Shown piece by piece: positions 10,621 through 23,820 of a stretch of DNA of 64,000 nt (within the stretch, counting starts at the first letter, position 1; each line of letters begins with the position of its first letter). Both the position numbers and the translations under genes were made by a program. The stretch is from Augochlora pura. Lineage: Eukaryota > Arthropoda > Insecta > Hymenoptera > Halictidae. A model generated the notes under the pieces. It was not told the origin of the DNA and did not search any database. It saw only the letters and a list, made by a program, of their open reading frames with translations. The stretch is taken from the NCBI RefSeq assembly GCF_028453695.1, contig NC_135775.1, positions 17,022,545 to 17,086,544 of the forward strand, given 5' to 3'.

Positions 10621-12688
10621 AACTAATTTAATAACTGGCGCGGGACTGGTTTCGCGAATCGCTGCTCAATTATTCGATATAACCGATTGGAGGGATGCGT
10701 GGTGATTTCACGACGGCGCACGGGGATGCTCCGAATGGCCGATTTTACTGCGTTCGTTGATTAGAGGTTCCACCGTGTTTAGTCCCTTGTCAAAATTTTT
10801 TCTTCCCGGTCCGGACACGATTGAAAGGATTTCGATTGTAATCGTTTCGTAATAAAACGTAACAATTATGTCGGTAGCGCGATGATGAGAAAAAAGGAGG
10901 CCGAAAATGGCATGTGCTGTTTGTAGCAGTCTTAATAAGGCCAATTTTTCGTATGTGGTACGCGACCTCTTAAACACGTCCATTTTACGGCCATCTCGTT
11001 TAAGACGTCTTCTACGAGCGCAAAATATTTTCATAATACATTTTAAACGTTTCTGAAACCGCAACGATTGCGGCGAAACATTTTCGAGGCGCATAAATTA
11101 TTTTTAAAATATGCAGGGCGCGTTTCGTAATTCGTGGTACAAATTTGCTCAGGCAGATTCTATGGCTGGAAATAAGACGTGTATTTTTAGTGGTCATGTA
11201 CGAAATCGTCGGAACTGGTCTGACTAGTGCAAGGGGTTAATTATCTTGTAACAAACATATCGCTGTTGCAATTGAAGAAAAAGCGAAATTTAGAGTTATT
11301 CTACTGCTTTATACATAACAATATTGTCTTAAACGTGTAAGGCAAAAGCATTAATCACGATACACCACATTTTATATACATCTTTTCATTCTTCGTGTGT
11401 ATCTATGTATGTATTTATATTTAAATAAATTATTTTTATGATATCTATTTATATTCATATTTACTTTATTATATCATTTCAATGCACATTAGTATAATAT
11501 TTAGAGCAAATAATTTTTCATATATTTTCGAATACCAAATTATTATTGGGAAATGAAACTTTAAATGTCTTTTTTATTTTATCTCCATTATTTAGGCGTA
11601 ACGTTTTATCTTCATTATTCAGACTCAGTATCGCATTGGAGTGGCGATACGTAAATTATCGATTTAATTGCCGTTTCCGTAATTTTGGAACTCGGTAACC
11701 GTCCAAAGAGATTCCCCCGCGCCGCGTACAGCGGAACGTAATGTATTAATTTTATGGATAATTACGCGTGTAAAACACATGTCCTACCGTTTAATTTCTC
11801 GCGCTTCTATAAATTACGCGGCCTACACGGAAGAATTATCGATGTCCAACGATAATCAATTAAGATTACCCGGCCGTGTGTACCGTTGCGTTTCAATGTT
11901 GCGATATTCGTGCGAAGTATTTTTTTCAGGCCGGGAAGAGAGAAGTAGCTGGGTCCATTAATTATTATCGGTGGTCATTAATCGACGGCGGACTTCACAG
12001 AAATGCGATTTACGAAGTTTCGTAATTGCTCTTCTTTCGTGGAACCGAATGATCCGGCAATTATTTTCCACGGGAGCGTGCAACATTTATGCGTTTCGTC
12101 GATATATGCGTTGCATTAGTTGCATGCGCGACCGCGCTATCGTATTCTTCATCGAGACGTTTAATTCGTCGAGATTTTTTTTTTGAGATTGCTTGCTCAG
12201 TCAATTAACCGCAATATTTCGCGATTCTGTTTAATTATACTTAATTCCGCGTGGAGACGTTTAAATCGCTACCTGAAATTTGTCCGATACCGTGCGAAAT
12301 ATTAATTGCACGTGTCCGCTGTATAATGACAAATGTATGTTAAAAGTTACATTGCTCGTTTGTTTATCGAATTGTTGAGAAGCGCATAGGTATAAACAAT
12401 GTGGATTTGCACGGTTAATCTGATTGTATTGTAGTTTGATTCCTTTTCTTTTTATTTCTACGTAGATATGATCTTGAAGAAGGAAACAGATTAAATGTAA
12501 AGTGAAGAGTATGTCGCGATAACAAAAAGAATATGTTAGACTGCAAATCTTTATACAAAATAAAAATTGTCCGTCTAAGCTCCTACTTTCTTTAATAATT
12601 TCAATATGTTCAGACTGATACGTCAACATTCTTCATTTCTTTTGATATTTGCACCGCTTTAAATTAGGCGTACTGATATTTTCCATAA
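10621..12688. other. Noncoding stretch with a family-A MITE end
   Basis: Moderate to AT-rich DNA. Minus-strand frames of 128 (10708-11094) and 122 codons (12261-12629) show no family, signal peptide or conserved motif I recognise. A remnant family-A end lies at 11205-11240. Confidence 0.45.
11205..11240 (+). mobile_element. Family-A TTAA MITE, right-end remnant (A1)
   Basis: GGTCTGACTAGTGCAAGGGG followed by TTAA matches the right terminus of A4-A6, with a small internal deletion. The rest of the element is missing. Confidence 0.5.
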
Positions 12689-12717
12689 ATGCATAAGATC
12701 CACAGCCTAGTAATTAT
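12689..12717 (+). repeat. Dispersed GCATAAA-type motif copy
   Basis: ATGCATAAGATCCACAGCCT then AGTAATTAT. Close to the copy at 67, with three substitutions. Confidence 0.5.
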
Positions 12718-13129
12718 AATAACATATATGTGATTCAAATATGAGTTTAATTAGTAGATCGTGAATTCAATCGCTCAATCGGTTAAAATAAATTGCTGTA
12801 AGAAGCTGCGATTTAGCTCAAAGTGTTGGTTACTCGATTAAATATTAACATCGTATATAATAACATATAAATAGATACATTCTCTATGTGGACAATTTGC
12901 AAGGCATATACTTTGATATTTCAAGTTGACGGTGCTGCCAACCACCGTCAATATTGTTATCGGATATCTCAAAGACAATTAAGACGTTCACATAATCTTG
13001 TGAAAAACTGAAATTATTTGGTAAAATGTCGATACATTAGCATGAGATCCGAAAGTTACACGAGCCGATAGAGGGTTAAGATATAGAATATCTTTTCACC
13101 GCGTTTAGTACACAATGGCCGTGTTCTGC

Positions 13130-13960
13130 GCGGCGTTAAAATCACCTTACTTTCACGAGCCTATCAAATTATTGCGTTTTTCCCACGTTTACTTTCCGAT
13201 CGACGCATAACTTCTCCGATCCAATTACCGCGCGGCACCGAAATCCCTCGAAAGCGTGACATTCGACGGTTTTCCTTGCAGCGGCAACGGAAATACGAAA
13301 ACTGGGGCTTGAACTCCCGGAGGAGGAAGAAATAAATTCGCCGGTCGACATGTAATATTTGTGATTCAATTAAATTGGGGGGATATCTGGGTCGTGATCG
13401 GTAAGAGCCCGTAGCGCCAGGTGTCTCCCGCCGAATTCTCCGTCTACGTTCACGGGAGTTCGCCGCGAGAAGAAAGGATTACACCATCCGAGTAGAAAAT
13501 AGGAAGGAGCGAGGCGGCCGTGCGAGGGTGATATCGTTCGAACAACTTAATAGCACGTTCCGTTCTCTTGCGGCTATTTATAGCGAGCAACAAGTTAACG
13601 CCTACGTTTCAGGAATACGCGTTTAATCGGGCAAGGGCGTTTACGCGCGATACCACCACCCGATTATAACCGCCGTAGGGGGAGGAGGAAGAGCGATTTT
13701 TACGGTGGACAAATTATGCCTCGTTGCTATAATCACGATTCGCCTAGAGCTGCGACCGGACGAGCTTTCCGAACGAGCTCGCGGCCGCGAGCGGAAAAAT
13801 CTGCTCTCCGTTCAACCCGATAGCGGCCGCACCGGAAATACTGGCTGCAACACTCGGTGGAAATGCTGCAACATTCAGTCCTATGCGCTAACCGTGCAGC
13901 TTGTTCGTTGCTCCTGGCTAAATGCCATCGACCAAATACATAGCCATATTAACGTTATTG
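13130..13960. other. GC-rich block without convincing gene
   Basis: GC-rich, sharply bounded on the left. Frames at 13169(-) and 13705(+) are short and unrecognised. Candidate regulatory block only. Confidence 0.35.
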
Positions 13961-14140
13961 TTTTTCATAAAGAAACGAAATCGCGTAACGCTGCGTTGTG
14001 GAACTCGTGAAAATGACGGGTCTGACACTAATTGTTTAATTTTACGATTATTCAAATTGGAAAGATACATTTACGAATTATTCATTCAATGGACAGTAAG
14101 GGGCAAAAGTGTCCACGCACCTTCTAAGACAGTGTAATTT

Positions 14141-15760
14141 TATTAAAACTGCTACAAATTGCATTATTTTTATAATTAATATTCGAGGGTTTAACGTTTT
14201 TTCTTTTAATTTTGCTATGACTTTTAGAAAACTCTAGTTTTTCTTCTTTCTTAATCTGAGCCCGTAGTGGACATTTTATTGTTCTGATTGTAAAAATACT
14301 TTCACAGGAAACAAGTGAACATATTTCTTAATTCAAGCATACGTTATAATAAAAGTTATTAATACAATCTTGTTATTTTTACAAACTATAACGCGTCGTC
14401 ACTCGTAGCGTGTTGTAGCGAAATGAATTCTAATTATACAGTAATTCAATTGTATTGCAATTCGTAATTCAAATCATCATCCCATTAAATTACAATCTAA
14501 TTCGAATCTCCAATGAATTGAATTGAAATGTAATTCGTAACTACACTTGGAATACAATTACAAAATTCCAATTAACTATATCAATTACGAATTAGGCTGT
14601 AATTAATTTAAAATTACTTATTATAAAATAGTAAATTAATAGACGACAGAAGAAGAAAATAAGTATAATAGACAAAAACGAATGTAGCAAAAGAAACATA
14701 AAAATGCATCTCAAAATTTCCGATTGTAATTTCAAGAATTATAGTTCAATTACATTGTATATGAAGCACGCTCGGGGTTCAAATAGTTAAGAATTGAATC
14801 GAGTGGAAAGCTTGAACTGTGTAGTTGAATAACTGCGTAATCAAAAAACAATGTAATGAAATTGCGAAATTAAATTAGCAGAACTCTGTCGATAGGTTTA
14901 ACGTTAAATTACGTTGAATAAAATCTGACCGTAATATCACCGTTTCCACATGATCTATCCACAGGATATTTCGAACGTGCGAAACGCGGTTAATTAAAAG
15001 CACTGATCAGGCGTATCGATAAAACAACGAAATCTTGTTTCGATCGGACGAGACCGGTGACGAGGAAAATCAGGTTTTGTTAATCTCTTAATTTCGGTTC
15101 TCGGTCTACTTTGCAGTGGTATCGACGAGTTCAAACATCCGCAGTCTAGCAATCCTGCGTCGACGCAGCTGATTGATAAAGCGATAATGCAGGATATATA
15201 AAGCTACGCGTGATTTAATTACAGGAACGTCCCGCGTACGTTTCGTACGCTCTGCCAATTTGCGACAACGAACGACAGATGCATCGATAATTTGCCATGT
15301 GCGTTTATAAACAAAATGTCGTGGAAAGTGTCGATGTTCATTTCAATGCAAATCAACACCTGCCTGAAATCGTCATTTATATTGAAATTGTCGCACTTAC
15401 GCTCTGTCGTTATCTAGAAGCATTTTCTTTACTCCATTTTCTGCGAGATTCGTTTCTTACTCTGGCGCGCGCGCTTCGTCCTTTAAACGTTCATAAATTT
15501 CCTCCGTTAAATACTAATTATATGCAATCGTGTGTCTACCCTCAGCCATCAGAGCTGCTTATTCTCTTTTATTTCTACATAAAATTAAAACGTATTATTT
15601 TGTTACATATATCAAAACTTTAAAAAAGGATTTAATAAATTTGGTTTTTCTTACTTAGTTCTGTATGTTATATATTACTGTCCGTTCGACGAAAAATAAT
15701 ACCGATTAGCATGACACCTACGTATGAACTTAATACGACCGCAAAAGATTGAACTACAGG
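14141..15760. other. Noncoding stretch
   Basis: AT-rich with a TAATTACAATTC-rich segment at 14430-14640, a GCATAAA-type motif core at 15135-15153 (ACATCCGCAGTCTAGCAAT), and one 108-codon frame at 15297 that begins at a non-ATG codon and matches nothing. Confidence 0.5.
14430..14640. repeat. Degenerate AATTAC/GTAATT-rich repeat
   Basis: Dense short variants of AATTACAATT, ATTCGTAATT and AATTCGAAT on both strands form a low-complexity, partly self-complementary stretch. Similar AATTAC-type repeats are common in insect intergenic DNA. Confidence 0.55.
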
Positions 15761-15769
15761 AAACATGTG

Positions 15770-16010
15770 CTCGGATCACGGTTGACAAAATTTTATTCCC
15801 ACGACGGATACGGGATAAAGGTCAACGAATCAAATTTTAAACAACGCTATCGAAGGAAAATTTATCTAGAAATATATATGTTCAAATAAAATTTGGTTTG
15901 TACAGAAATTCATACGAAAAATAGTCGATTCGAGAAAAATGTTGAAATATAAAGTGTTTTCTTCGTAGTTTCTGAATTTATTTCTTTCATATTCCTTTTT
16001 ATAAACTTAA
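15770..16010. repeat. Dispersed GTTGACAAAATTTT repeat, copy 2
   Basis: Aligns block by block with 1560-1910 (AACGAATCAAATTTTA, ACAACGCTATCGAA, TACAGAAATTCATACG, TTTATTTCTTTCATATT), shortened by an internal deletion. Confidence 0.6.
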
Positions 16011-16269
16011 GTAAATGTATCCTATTCAACATTAGGTAGTTCTATAATTAATCTAATAAGTCAAACTGAAATTTTCCCCGCTTCTAATTATTCTTATATA
16101 TTATTTGCATCAGTTCCAAGAAAAAAGGTGTCGACTAAAAAGTTATTTATTCCTTTAACGATGTTTATAAGCTGAAGCTGATACATTGAATCATCTTTTA
16201 ATGTTTAACGTCTACTCATTTAATTGCCATTTGTGTAATTTCATCGCAAAAGTACCATGTTCGTCATAA

Positions 16270-16296
16270 ATGCATAAAATTTGAAGCCTAATCACC
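16270..16296 (+). repeat. Dispersed GCATAAA-type motif, diverged copy
   Basis: ATGCATAAAATTTGAAGCCT then AATCACC. The left half is identical to the copy at 67 and the right half is degraded. Confidence 0.4.
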
Positions 16297-16787
16297 AGAT
16301 TCTAATTATACATTTCTATTCCGGATCTGTTAAATTGGCTCGCAATAACGACGAATACCTTACGATCCAACTACGATCGAAGACAAAATTACATTTTCGA
16401 AGAATCGAAAGAGTTAGAGGACGCCTAATTATGCAAACACTTTTACTATCCAGTGCAAGTGGAGCGTTGGTCGAATAGCTTCGCATAATCCATATCAGCT
16501 ATGGAAATTCCAGAGAGCAAAATCCCTTGCAGCGAAAATAGTCGAGCGAGTTTACGCTGTACGCCTTAAGGTACCCCTTCCTAACTATGTAAGTACACCC
16601 TGATGCTAAGTTACACTAAATGTGTACGCAGCATCGGGACTCTAAACGACGTAGACCGATATAGCGTCGCTATACAGAAATGGGCTTGGCAAATTGTAAC
16701 GAACGATGTACATAAGGAAACAGTTGTATTACAAAGCTGTTTCATCACGCATAAGACAATCAGTGGGGCGATGCATTGCATATAATT

Positions 16788-16982
16788 GAAATTAGTCGGA
16801 TTAAATGCATAGGACAGAAATTAGTAAGATTAAATGAATAGGACAATGATTAGTTCAATTGAATGTATGGAACGAAAATTAGTAAGATCAAATACGTGGA
16901 ACACAAATTAGTAGAATTAAGTGCATGGAACGCAAATCAGTAGAATTAAATGTATAAAACAGAAATTAGTAAAATTAGATGG
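16788..16982. repeat. 29-30-bp degenerate minisatellite (about 6.7 units)
   Basis: Tandem units of the form AAATTAGTAAGATTAAATG + CATGGAACG, with 10-20% variation between units. Confidence 0.85.
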
Positions 16983-19900
16983 ATTTATCAGAAATCAGAA
17001 TAATGAAATGCACAGAAAATTGAAATACTTTGCTTTAATTTTGTAATGATTAAATGTTTTTTAAGGACTTTATTGACTAAACTTATTGTTAACACAATTT
17101 AAAGTTAAGTTAATTCATAGTAACTTTATAATTTATTTCACTTGCCATTTTAATATTTTGCAATGACTATATTCGAAGACATATGTCAAAACTTTCGAGA
17201 ATGTAACTTATATCTTAAAATAATAAAAAATAGATGCTAATATAAAAAGATAAATGAAATAAATTGTAAAGATACTATAAATTTAATTTAACTCTAAATT
17301 ACCTTAAGGTTAGGTTATGTCCACGCTACTTTTAATTCATGCCGCGAGCATTTTGTATTTCGTGATTTTTGGAAGAAGTTCAATTACACTTCTAACTGAA
17401 ATAAATGTTATAACGATGACAAATCTATACAAAAAAAGAGAAAACAATTTTCTGTTATAGTTACGCGTGTCATAAACGTGAATTATAATCTACAATATTA
17501 GTCTCCACGTAAGCCGTGCGATCGCCAAAGACCACTTAATGCGACCACGCTAAGCCAAGTAAACGCGAGAGTTCAGAAAAATGTCCCCGTTAACTGAAAA
17601 TTCTGCGTCGTGTTCGGATCGCGCAACTACGTCTTAACCATCGATATACGCGATAGCGGACCGGTGACGACGTGCACAGGTGATCGCGTACACTCTAACA
17701 GCATAAATATTAGAGTTTCCCCTGCACGAGAACCGAAGGCGATTAAGCCGATTAAGTCGAGCCGGTAGAGAAAGAACAGAGAACGAAAACGGTTTGGCTT
17801 TCTTGCGCATCGGCGACGTTCCTTGGCGGAGGAGCTCGTTCTACCGGTCCCCGGCAACGATCTCTTCTCCTTCGATCGACCGACACGCGGATATCGGCCC
17901 TGTGGATCGAGCTGTCACTCGTTAGACGTCTCCCCTCCGGACGACGAATGGCGTGTTCCTGCCAAAGCCACCACGGGAATAATGTCGCTTCTCATGAATC
18001 GCGACGCCTGCTGAATACCCGCAGAACCCAAGTAAGATCCCGATCCGTCGGATGATTTCTTCAGAGCACGTAGAGGGACGTGTTCGCCCGGGAGCAATGA
18101 CTCCGCTCTATCACCGAGAGAGCCAAGGTAAATGTCCTAGTGATTGGACATGCCCGGTGATTAGACACCGATTTACATTTTCATCGATATCGAGCTTCGC
18201 GTTGACAATTAAATAACTGGTAGTTAAGGTTACTTTGAAGGACCGTAACATTGTCGAAAATGAATTGAAGCCGCGTTTATTTTTAAAGCGAAGAAGAATT
18301 TCGTTCTACTTCAAACGGCATCTCTGAACAAAAATTTTAGAAAATCCGCGCATTTCGTCAAATTTGATCATTTTGAATACAACGAACATGGTCGCATGTT
18401 TAAAGGGTCACAATGGCGAGAGTGCGACCAACTTAAAAGTCAAGAACATTGTCTTAATGCGGAGGTTTCAAGTTTTGATTTAAAAAGAAAGTCATCTGCC
18501 TACGATGATTTTTCACGGAGTTATCGTCGATCAAAAGTAGATCATTGGACTAAAATATTACGAAAATTAAAGTATTTTAAAAATCGTCGACGTACTATAA
18601 CAGAAATGAGTACGGGTGATTTTCAACGCTAAGACAAGTAAACAATTTATAGGGGTCGATATGTTACATTGATCTTAAAATTGTTAAAGAAAACGTGGAA
18701 TCTCTGTGCCACTTTTTTCTTCAAATCGACGCAGCCGACTTTGATTTCGCGATTCTTGGAAAAAATCACGTTTCTCGATTAACAATTTCAATTTAGATAA
18801 TAAACAAAACTTCGTTACTGATAGAAAATAATCTGACAATAACCTTGGACTAATTAATTATCTACACACCTAAACCATCCGACATTTTGGCTCTAAGAAA
18901 TACTTGGATCATGAAATTTCGTCGATCAATTTGTACAAACATAATTCCTATAACTCGCGATCAAAAAATGCGAAATCATTTCGTGCGACTCGGTAACTTT
19001 CTTATTAATAAAACAATGGCGCTTCTACCCGGTAACAATTTCCACCAGCGAGTTCGTCAAAGCCGCACCCCGGCTACGCGAATGCACGAGCAATCCACTG
19101 ACGGCAATTACTTTAACGGGGAATAGGAGACGCAGGTTGTGCTCGCGACCGATCATTAACGTCGATCGGTCGATTTATATTTATAACACGCGCCGAAAAA
19201 TAAATCCGAGTTTTTTGCAACGTTAACGCGTTGGAGCAGTTTGAAAAATACAAGGCACGGCGCAGAAAGGCGCGCGGAAACCAGGAGAAGGCGGCGAAGC
19301 TGCATGAATATTCCGGGCGAATAAACATCCCTTTACCTGTTTACGGCCCGGAAGCAAATATGCGCCCAACTGTGTCACACGTTCGCATCTCCTTTATTAT
19401 ATCGATACGCACAGCTCGATACTTTTCACCAGCTTAATTACAGTGGATGAGCAGCGTGATAAGCGGCACTCGGCGCTCGTCCTTTTTGCTTCTCCTCTTT
19501 TGCTCCGCTGGAACGCCCCGGAGCGACTCTCTCGCCTCTCGGTCGGCGTAGTCTTTCACATCTACTTGGCCGGTCGGTCCCTATCGTTGACCTCAATGAC
19601 TTATCATTGGTAAGAATACAAACGCAAGAGTGTTCCCGAGGATACACGGAAATTACAACATCCGCAGGTAATTTATGGTCTTCGGGCCGAAATTACGGTA
19701 CCGTGTAACTCTGGCAACAGTCCCGGGGGCCGCGGCACAGTTTCCGTTTCTTCGGGCAACTTTATTGCCAGTTTCGGGGCGACACTGGCACCGGCACCGG
19801 CACGGCACCGACTTCTTTTTCTGCGGTAGCATCTACGCCTCGCGCCCGACCGTTACGAGGCCCAATTTCTTTTTTTCCGGCCCGATCACGGAGGTGTCGG

Positions 19901-20880
19901 CGCGTCGACCGCGTCCCAGAGTTGGACGAGCCGTTGAAGCTCTGTCAAAATCGAAGAGCTTTTGATCGAACGGCGACGAAGCGGTTACTATTTGTTCGCG
20001 CTAAAGCGTGTACCGTTTCTCAACCGTGGAAATTTGTGTTAAACTTGAAGTATTATAAATTATGATGTATTCAATGCCATGTAGAGTTAGTTTGGTTTTT
20101 AGATGTTCCATAATACATTATCTCGAATTCTGCCTTTATTCTGGCCATTAATTCAAAATAAACAAAATTAAATAATGAAAAATATTGTTCTTCAGTTTGT
20201 GAACAATTATGGACAATTTTATATGGGGAGGTAAGATTAGTAGAACTCTCAAGGCTCGTTTTTATAGTTGCTGATTGTTTGATTTCTATCAATTCTTTGA
20301 TTTTGACGTGACGAAGTTGTGTACACTGTGCGTTGTTGCGAAGACAACTTCGTTGAACATTTATTTTCAAAATTAAAATTTAAGAAAGTTATATACTAAA
20401 TTGACTCGTCAGTATAATGATAATTATATCCGTTAAATGATAAAAATGCTTGTATTTAATAAATAAATAAGATAATGAAGTATCAGCGTCTCTGACCTGA
20501 AATTTAATCAGAAATCTTGATCTGTATGCCCATGATTTCTATAGATACCAATATTTTTATTAACAATAACGTAAAATGTCTCGAAAATGTCTAAATGAAT
20601 CGATTAATGATAAGTATGTTATTAGAGGCAAACTGACATAACCTTACAAATATAATTAAATGTAACTACCTAAAAGTATTTCAAGATATTGTTTTTTGTG
20701 AAAACTAAAGAATTCCATTTTTTTGTTATCGACTCTTATTACCATAACGAGATCTCTTTACCCCATATCTACAACTTTAAAACTACTTTAAGGTTATTTT
20801 TAAACGCTTTGGAAATATATAATAATTTAAATTTGTTTTAATATTTTTATACTAAAGAAAACATATATTCTTTTCGAACC
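16983..20880. other. Noncoding stretch with two GC-rich blocks
   Basis: Sequence around 17500-18150 and 19030-19980 is GC-rich; the rest is AT-rich. All frames are at most 99 codons, frequently overlap on opposite strands, and show no domain. A run of CACTGGCACCGGCACCGGCA-type triplets lies at about 19783-19812. Confidence 0.45.
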
Positions 20881-20884
20881 GTTT

Positions 20885-21133
20885 ATGGGCGAACCCTGCC
20901 CCGGTTTCCCCTACCCGCGCGGCCCACGAGGCCCACGAGGCCCATGGGACCCATGGAGCACGCGGAACAGCACGCGAAGCACACGGGCCCCGGTAGGACC
21001 AACGAGAAAAGGGAGGGTGTGCGATCACCGCGAGGGATGCAGCTTCAAAAGGCGCACATGCTTCTCGCACACGACCTCCACGTTCCGTGCACGCTTATGG
21101 TTGCCGGTCGAGTCCTCGGCCAGCCAGGGGTGA
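20885..21133 (+). CDS. Doubtful 82-codon ORF in an isolated GC islet
   Basis: An ATG opens an 82-codon frame in a 300-bp GC-rich islet surrounded by very AT-rich DNA. The first 25 residues carry a collagen-like Gly-Pro-Arg run (PRGPRGPRGPWDPW), which comes directly from a 9-bp tandem repeat (GGCCCACGA). The rest is Arg/Ser/Thr-rich with no known domain. It could be an exon fragment, but the short repeat and lack of homology make chance more likely. Confidence 0.15.
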   Translation: MGEPCPGFPYPRGPRGPRGPWDPWSTRNSTRSTRAPVGPTRKGRVCDHREGCSFKRRTCFSHTTSTFRARLWLPVESSASQG

Positions 21134-21614
21134 AACCGTGAAAAAAAAATCGGCACTGCGATCGGATCACCCGGCATCCGGTGAAAGGAAGGGCAAGGAG
21201 CAAATGCTGCGAATTGTCAATGTCGAGATTCCACTTTCACCGAGCACATAATAAATAACTCCGCGTATTCAATTACACGTCCTGGCGAGAAGATATCGTG
21301 CATTAAGATTTCTGCAATTCTTTCGGTTATTTTATCATTGTAACTGCAATTTATGTGACGTATTCTTACAAAATACATTTCGAAACACAGACGTCGTAAA
21401 AAGTATTTTTGCACGTTTGAAAACAGAATGACCTTTTTTTAAATTCGGACGAACTTCCTAAATTTCTTCAACTTTAAATTGTTTAAGTTGAAGTGTTAGA
21501 GAAACGGGTTTACTAGATAATGGCTAAAAAATTGTTTGGAATAATTGCAACTCGTTGGATTGGTGAAACAATTAAAAGTAGTACATTCTCCACTTTTTCT
21601 GTTTGAGCTTATAA

Positions 21615-21780
21615 TGAATGTTTGTTTTTTTAATTTTTGTTGACAATGTTACAGCTATTGTCTAGTAAACTAGGCCTTGTAACATACCAACAAAATGTAG
21701 ATCACTTGTGACAATTATAACGAAATCATTCCGTTTTAACACGTGTACGAATACTTTTTGCAACGACTGTATTGTAATAA
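21615..21780 (+). mobile_element. Tc1/mariner-like fragment, copy H6
   Basis: Contains ATTGTCTAGTAAACTAG as in H4/H5 and ends in CGTGTACGAATACTTTTTGC then AACGACTGTAT, a degraded version of the ACACTTTTGT...ACTGT terminus. Confidence 0.45.
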
Positions 21781-22540
21781 CAAAATACCTAATGTTATTA
21801 ACGAGTTCCATAGACAATATCAGATTACGATAATAATCCGTATAACTGATTCTACGTTTTTATTCTTAATCTTATTGAAGTTATTATATTGCTAATCTAA
21901 AACATAAAATAAAATATTCCTTATATTAATAACATAGAGCATAAAATAGACTATTGCCTGTAGTTCTTTACATGAAAATAAACTGTGAAAATAGTTGACC
22001 TAACATAAAACGTTATGACGTAAGAACTTATAATATTTACAAATTAAATCTACTCAAGTATTTGTCAAAGATCTCCACTGAATGTATATTTGTAATGCAG
22101 AAAGAAAGTATACTTTATAAATAATAAATATAAATAAATAATTCTATTTTACACCAGGATTTAGTAAAATAAAAATATTGTAATTGACGATGACAAATGA
22201 AATAAATAAAACATTCCGAATTTATGACATGAATGTTTTCAGACTTTTCCAAATAAAATGCTACATGAAATATCATCTGAAGAATTTGTTAAACAACGAA
22301 TGAAATATATTCTTTCGACCAAATAAAACGTTTCATTTTCAAAAATACAGTCCTTCGAACAAATAAAGTACTCGACTTTAGAAAGTGCATTCTCTCGAGA
22401 ACTAAATAACGTATGTCCAAATGTACCTGCGCGAACTAAGATAAAATATGTATTTACAATTCGCCATTTAAAATGCTATTTTATCCAGCACCGACAGTAA
22501 CTGGCCCCCGTCCACCCTAGCCAAATAACAATATTTATGG
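21781..22540. other. AT-rich noncoding stretch
   Basis: No gene or RNA is visible. Short A/T-rich patches resembling AACAAATAAA recur near 22230-22400 (ATAAAACGTTTCATTTT, ATAAAGTACTCGACTTT) as weak tandem-like units. Confidence 0.5.
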
Positions 22541-22650
22541 TGTGGGTCGAATTGCACCCGAACCCCGCCGGCCGAGTGTTAAAGACCGCGATACTTTCTC
22601 CGATTCGGTGAGGTATCGACGCCCCTGCGGCTTGGGCAAGGCGCGGCGCG

Positions 22651-22720
22651 ACGAGGCGAGGCGAGGCGAGGCGAGGCAATGTAAAGGCGAGGCGAGGCAA
22701 GGTAAAGGCGAAGCAAGGCG
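22651..22720 (+). repeat. GGCGA pentanucleotide array
   Basis: Repeated GGCGA/GGCAA/GTAAA units, seen directly. Confidence 0.85.
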
Positions 22721-23020
22721 TGATTACTTCGCGAAGGGTTGCAGGCAGCGCGCGCGCGCGCGGCACGACGAGGCGCGGGGAGGGCGAGAGAAGAAGCAGA
22801 AAGAAAAGGAGGACGAGGAAAGAGGGTTGGCAGTCGCCTCGAGAGAGCAGCACAAGGACAGGTGGCGACGAGAAACCAGGGAACCTCGGAGCCACCGAGT
22901 TCTCACGCGCGAACCTCCAGCTGCCATCAAGAGATATACACACGCTGTTGGGGCCGATGGCAGGCAAGCGAGCGAACGAGCCGATGAACATACCCTCGAA
23001 AAACGCACCCGCGTGTACCC

Positions 23021-23077
23021 TGTGTGTCGGTGCGTGCCGGTGCGTGCTGGTGCGTGCCGATGCGTGATGGTGCGTCC
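23021..23077 (+). repeat. 10-bp GTGCGTGCCG tandem repeat (5-6 units)
   Basis: Five to six units of TGCGTGCCGG with substitutions in units 2 to 5, followed by alternating purine-pyrimidine GTGTGCGTGTGCACGC. Confidence 0.85.
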
Positions 23078-23820
23078 TCCCGTACGTGTGCGTGTGCACG
23101 CGCTTGCACGTGTAGCCTCGCTCGAGTGCTGGACTTCTGCCGGAGTGCTGGCATAGATACCGTTGCGCGCACCATTTGCTCTATCTATGCAAATATGTAC
23201 TCCTTGCTGCAAGGCGCCCACTGGTATGCAATTGGTACGCGGGACCGTATGTTCCCGTGAAATTGTTCGTCCGCGGAACAAACCTCGCGCGGGCACACGC
23301 GAGCCTCTGTAGCCACGCGTGTTCGCCGCGACTGGTTTCGCCGTTGTCTCGAACAACGCAACCGGTACGTATCCCGCGGCACAATTAATTGATTAAATCG
23401 AAAGCAAATTCGCAATGCCGAATGCACGCTCGTACGACGCGTAATGAGATTCGACGAGCACTCGGATTAATCTCGGATTGTAATCTCGAGGATTCCCCGG
23501 AGCCGTTTCGCCTCCGAGAGCATATGTGTAACTTGTTACAACACGCCGGGGCGGCACGCGGAAATAAGAGCACCACGGTAGCGTTACTGTTCGTAGGTAC
23601 GGATGGGCAACCTGATTAAACCGGCGATCGTGTTTTTCTGCGGGCAAAAATCAAAGGGAAACGCTCGCTGTGTTCTCGGCAACTATGTTGTTTTACCAAT
23701 CAAGGCGCAACGTGATTTTAGATCGAATTGTTCAATTAGCGATGCTGATCGGCTCCGCGTAATTATCGTGGAAACGATCGGAGGATATTCCAGTCTCGTT
23801 CCATGAATAGATAAGACTTT

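Larger units (their letters stand above)
22541..23820. other. GC-rich island dominated by simple repeats
   Basis: Very GC-rich. Frames of more than 200 codons are open on both strands at once (22542-23156 plus, 22724-23356 minus). Their translations are Arg/Ala/His/Thr-rich repeats produced by GGCGA, GC and GGTGCGTGCC tandem arrays. I do not call them genes. The abrupt edges and CpG content would fit a promoter or noncoding-exon island. Confidence 0.45.

Noticed and set aside
22476..23388. Frames of 115-210 codons on both strands
   Set aside because: Produced by GGCGA, GC and GTGCGTGCC tandem repeats; no domain, and they compete with each other.
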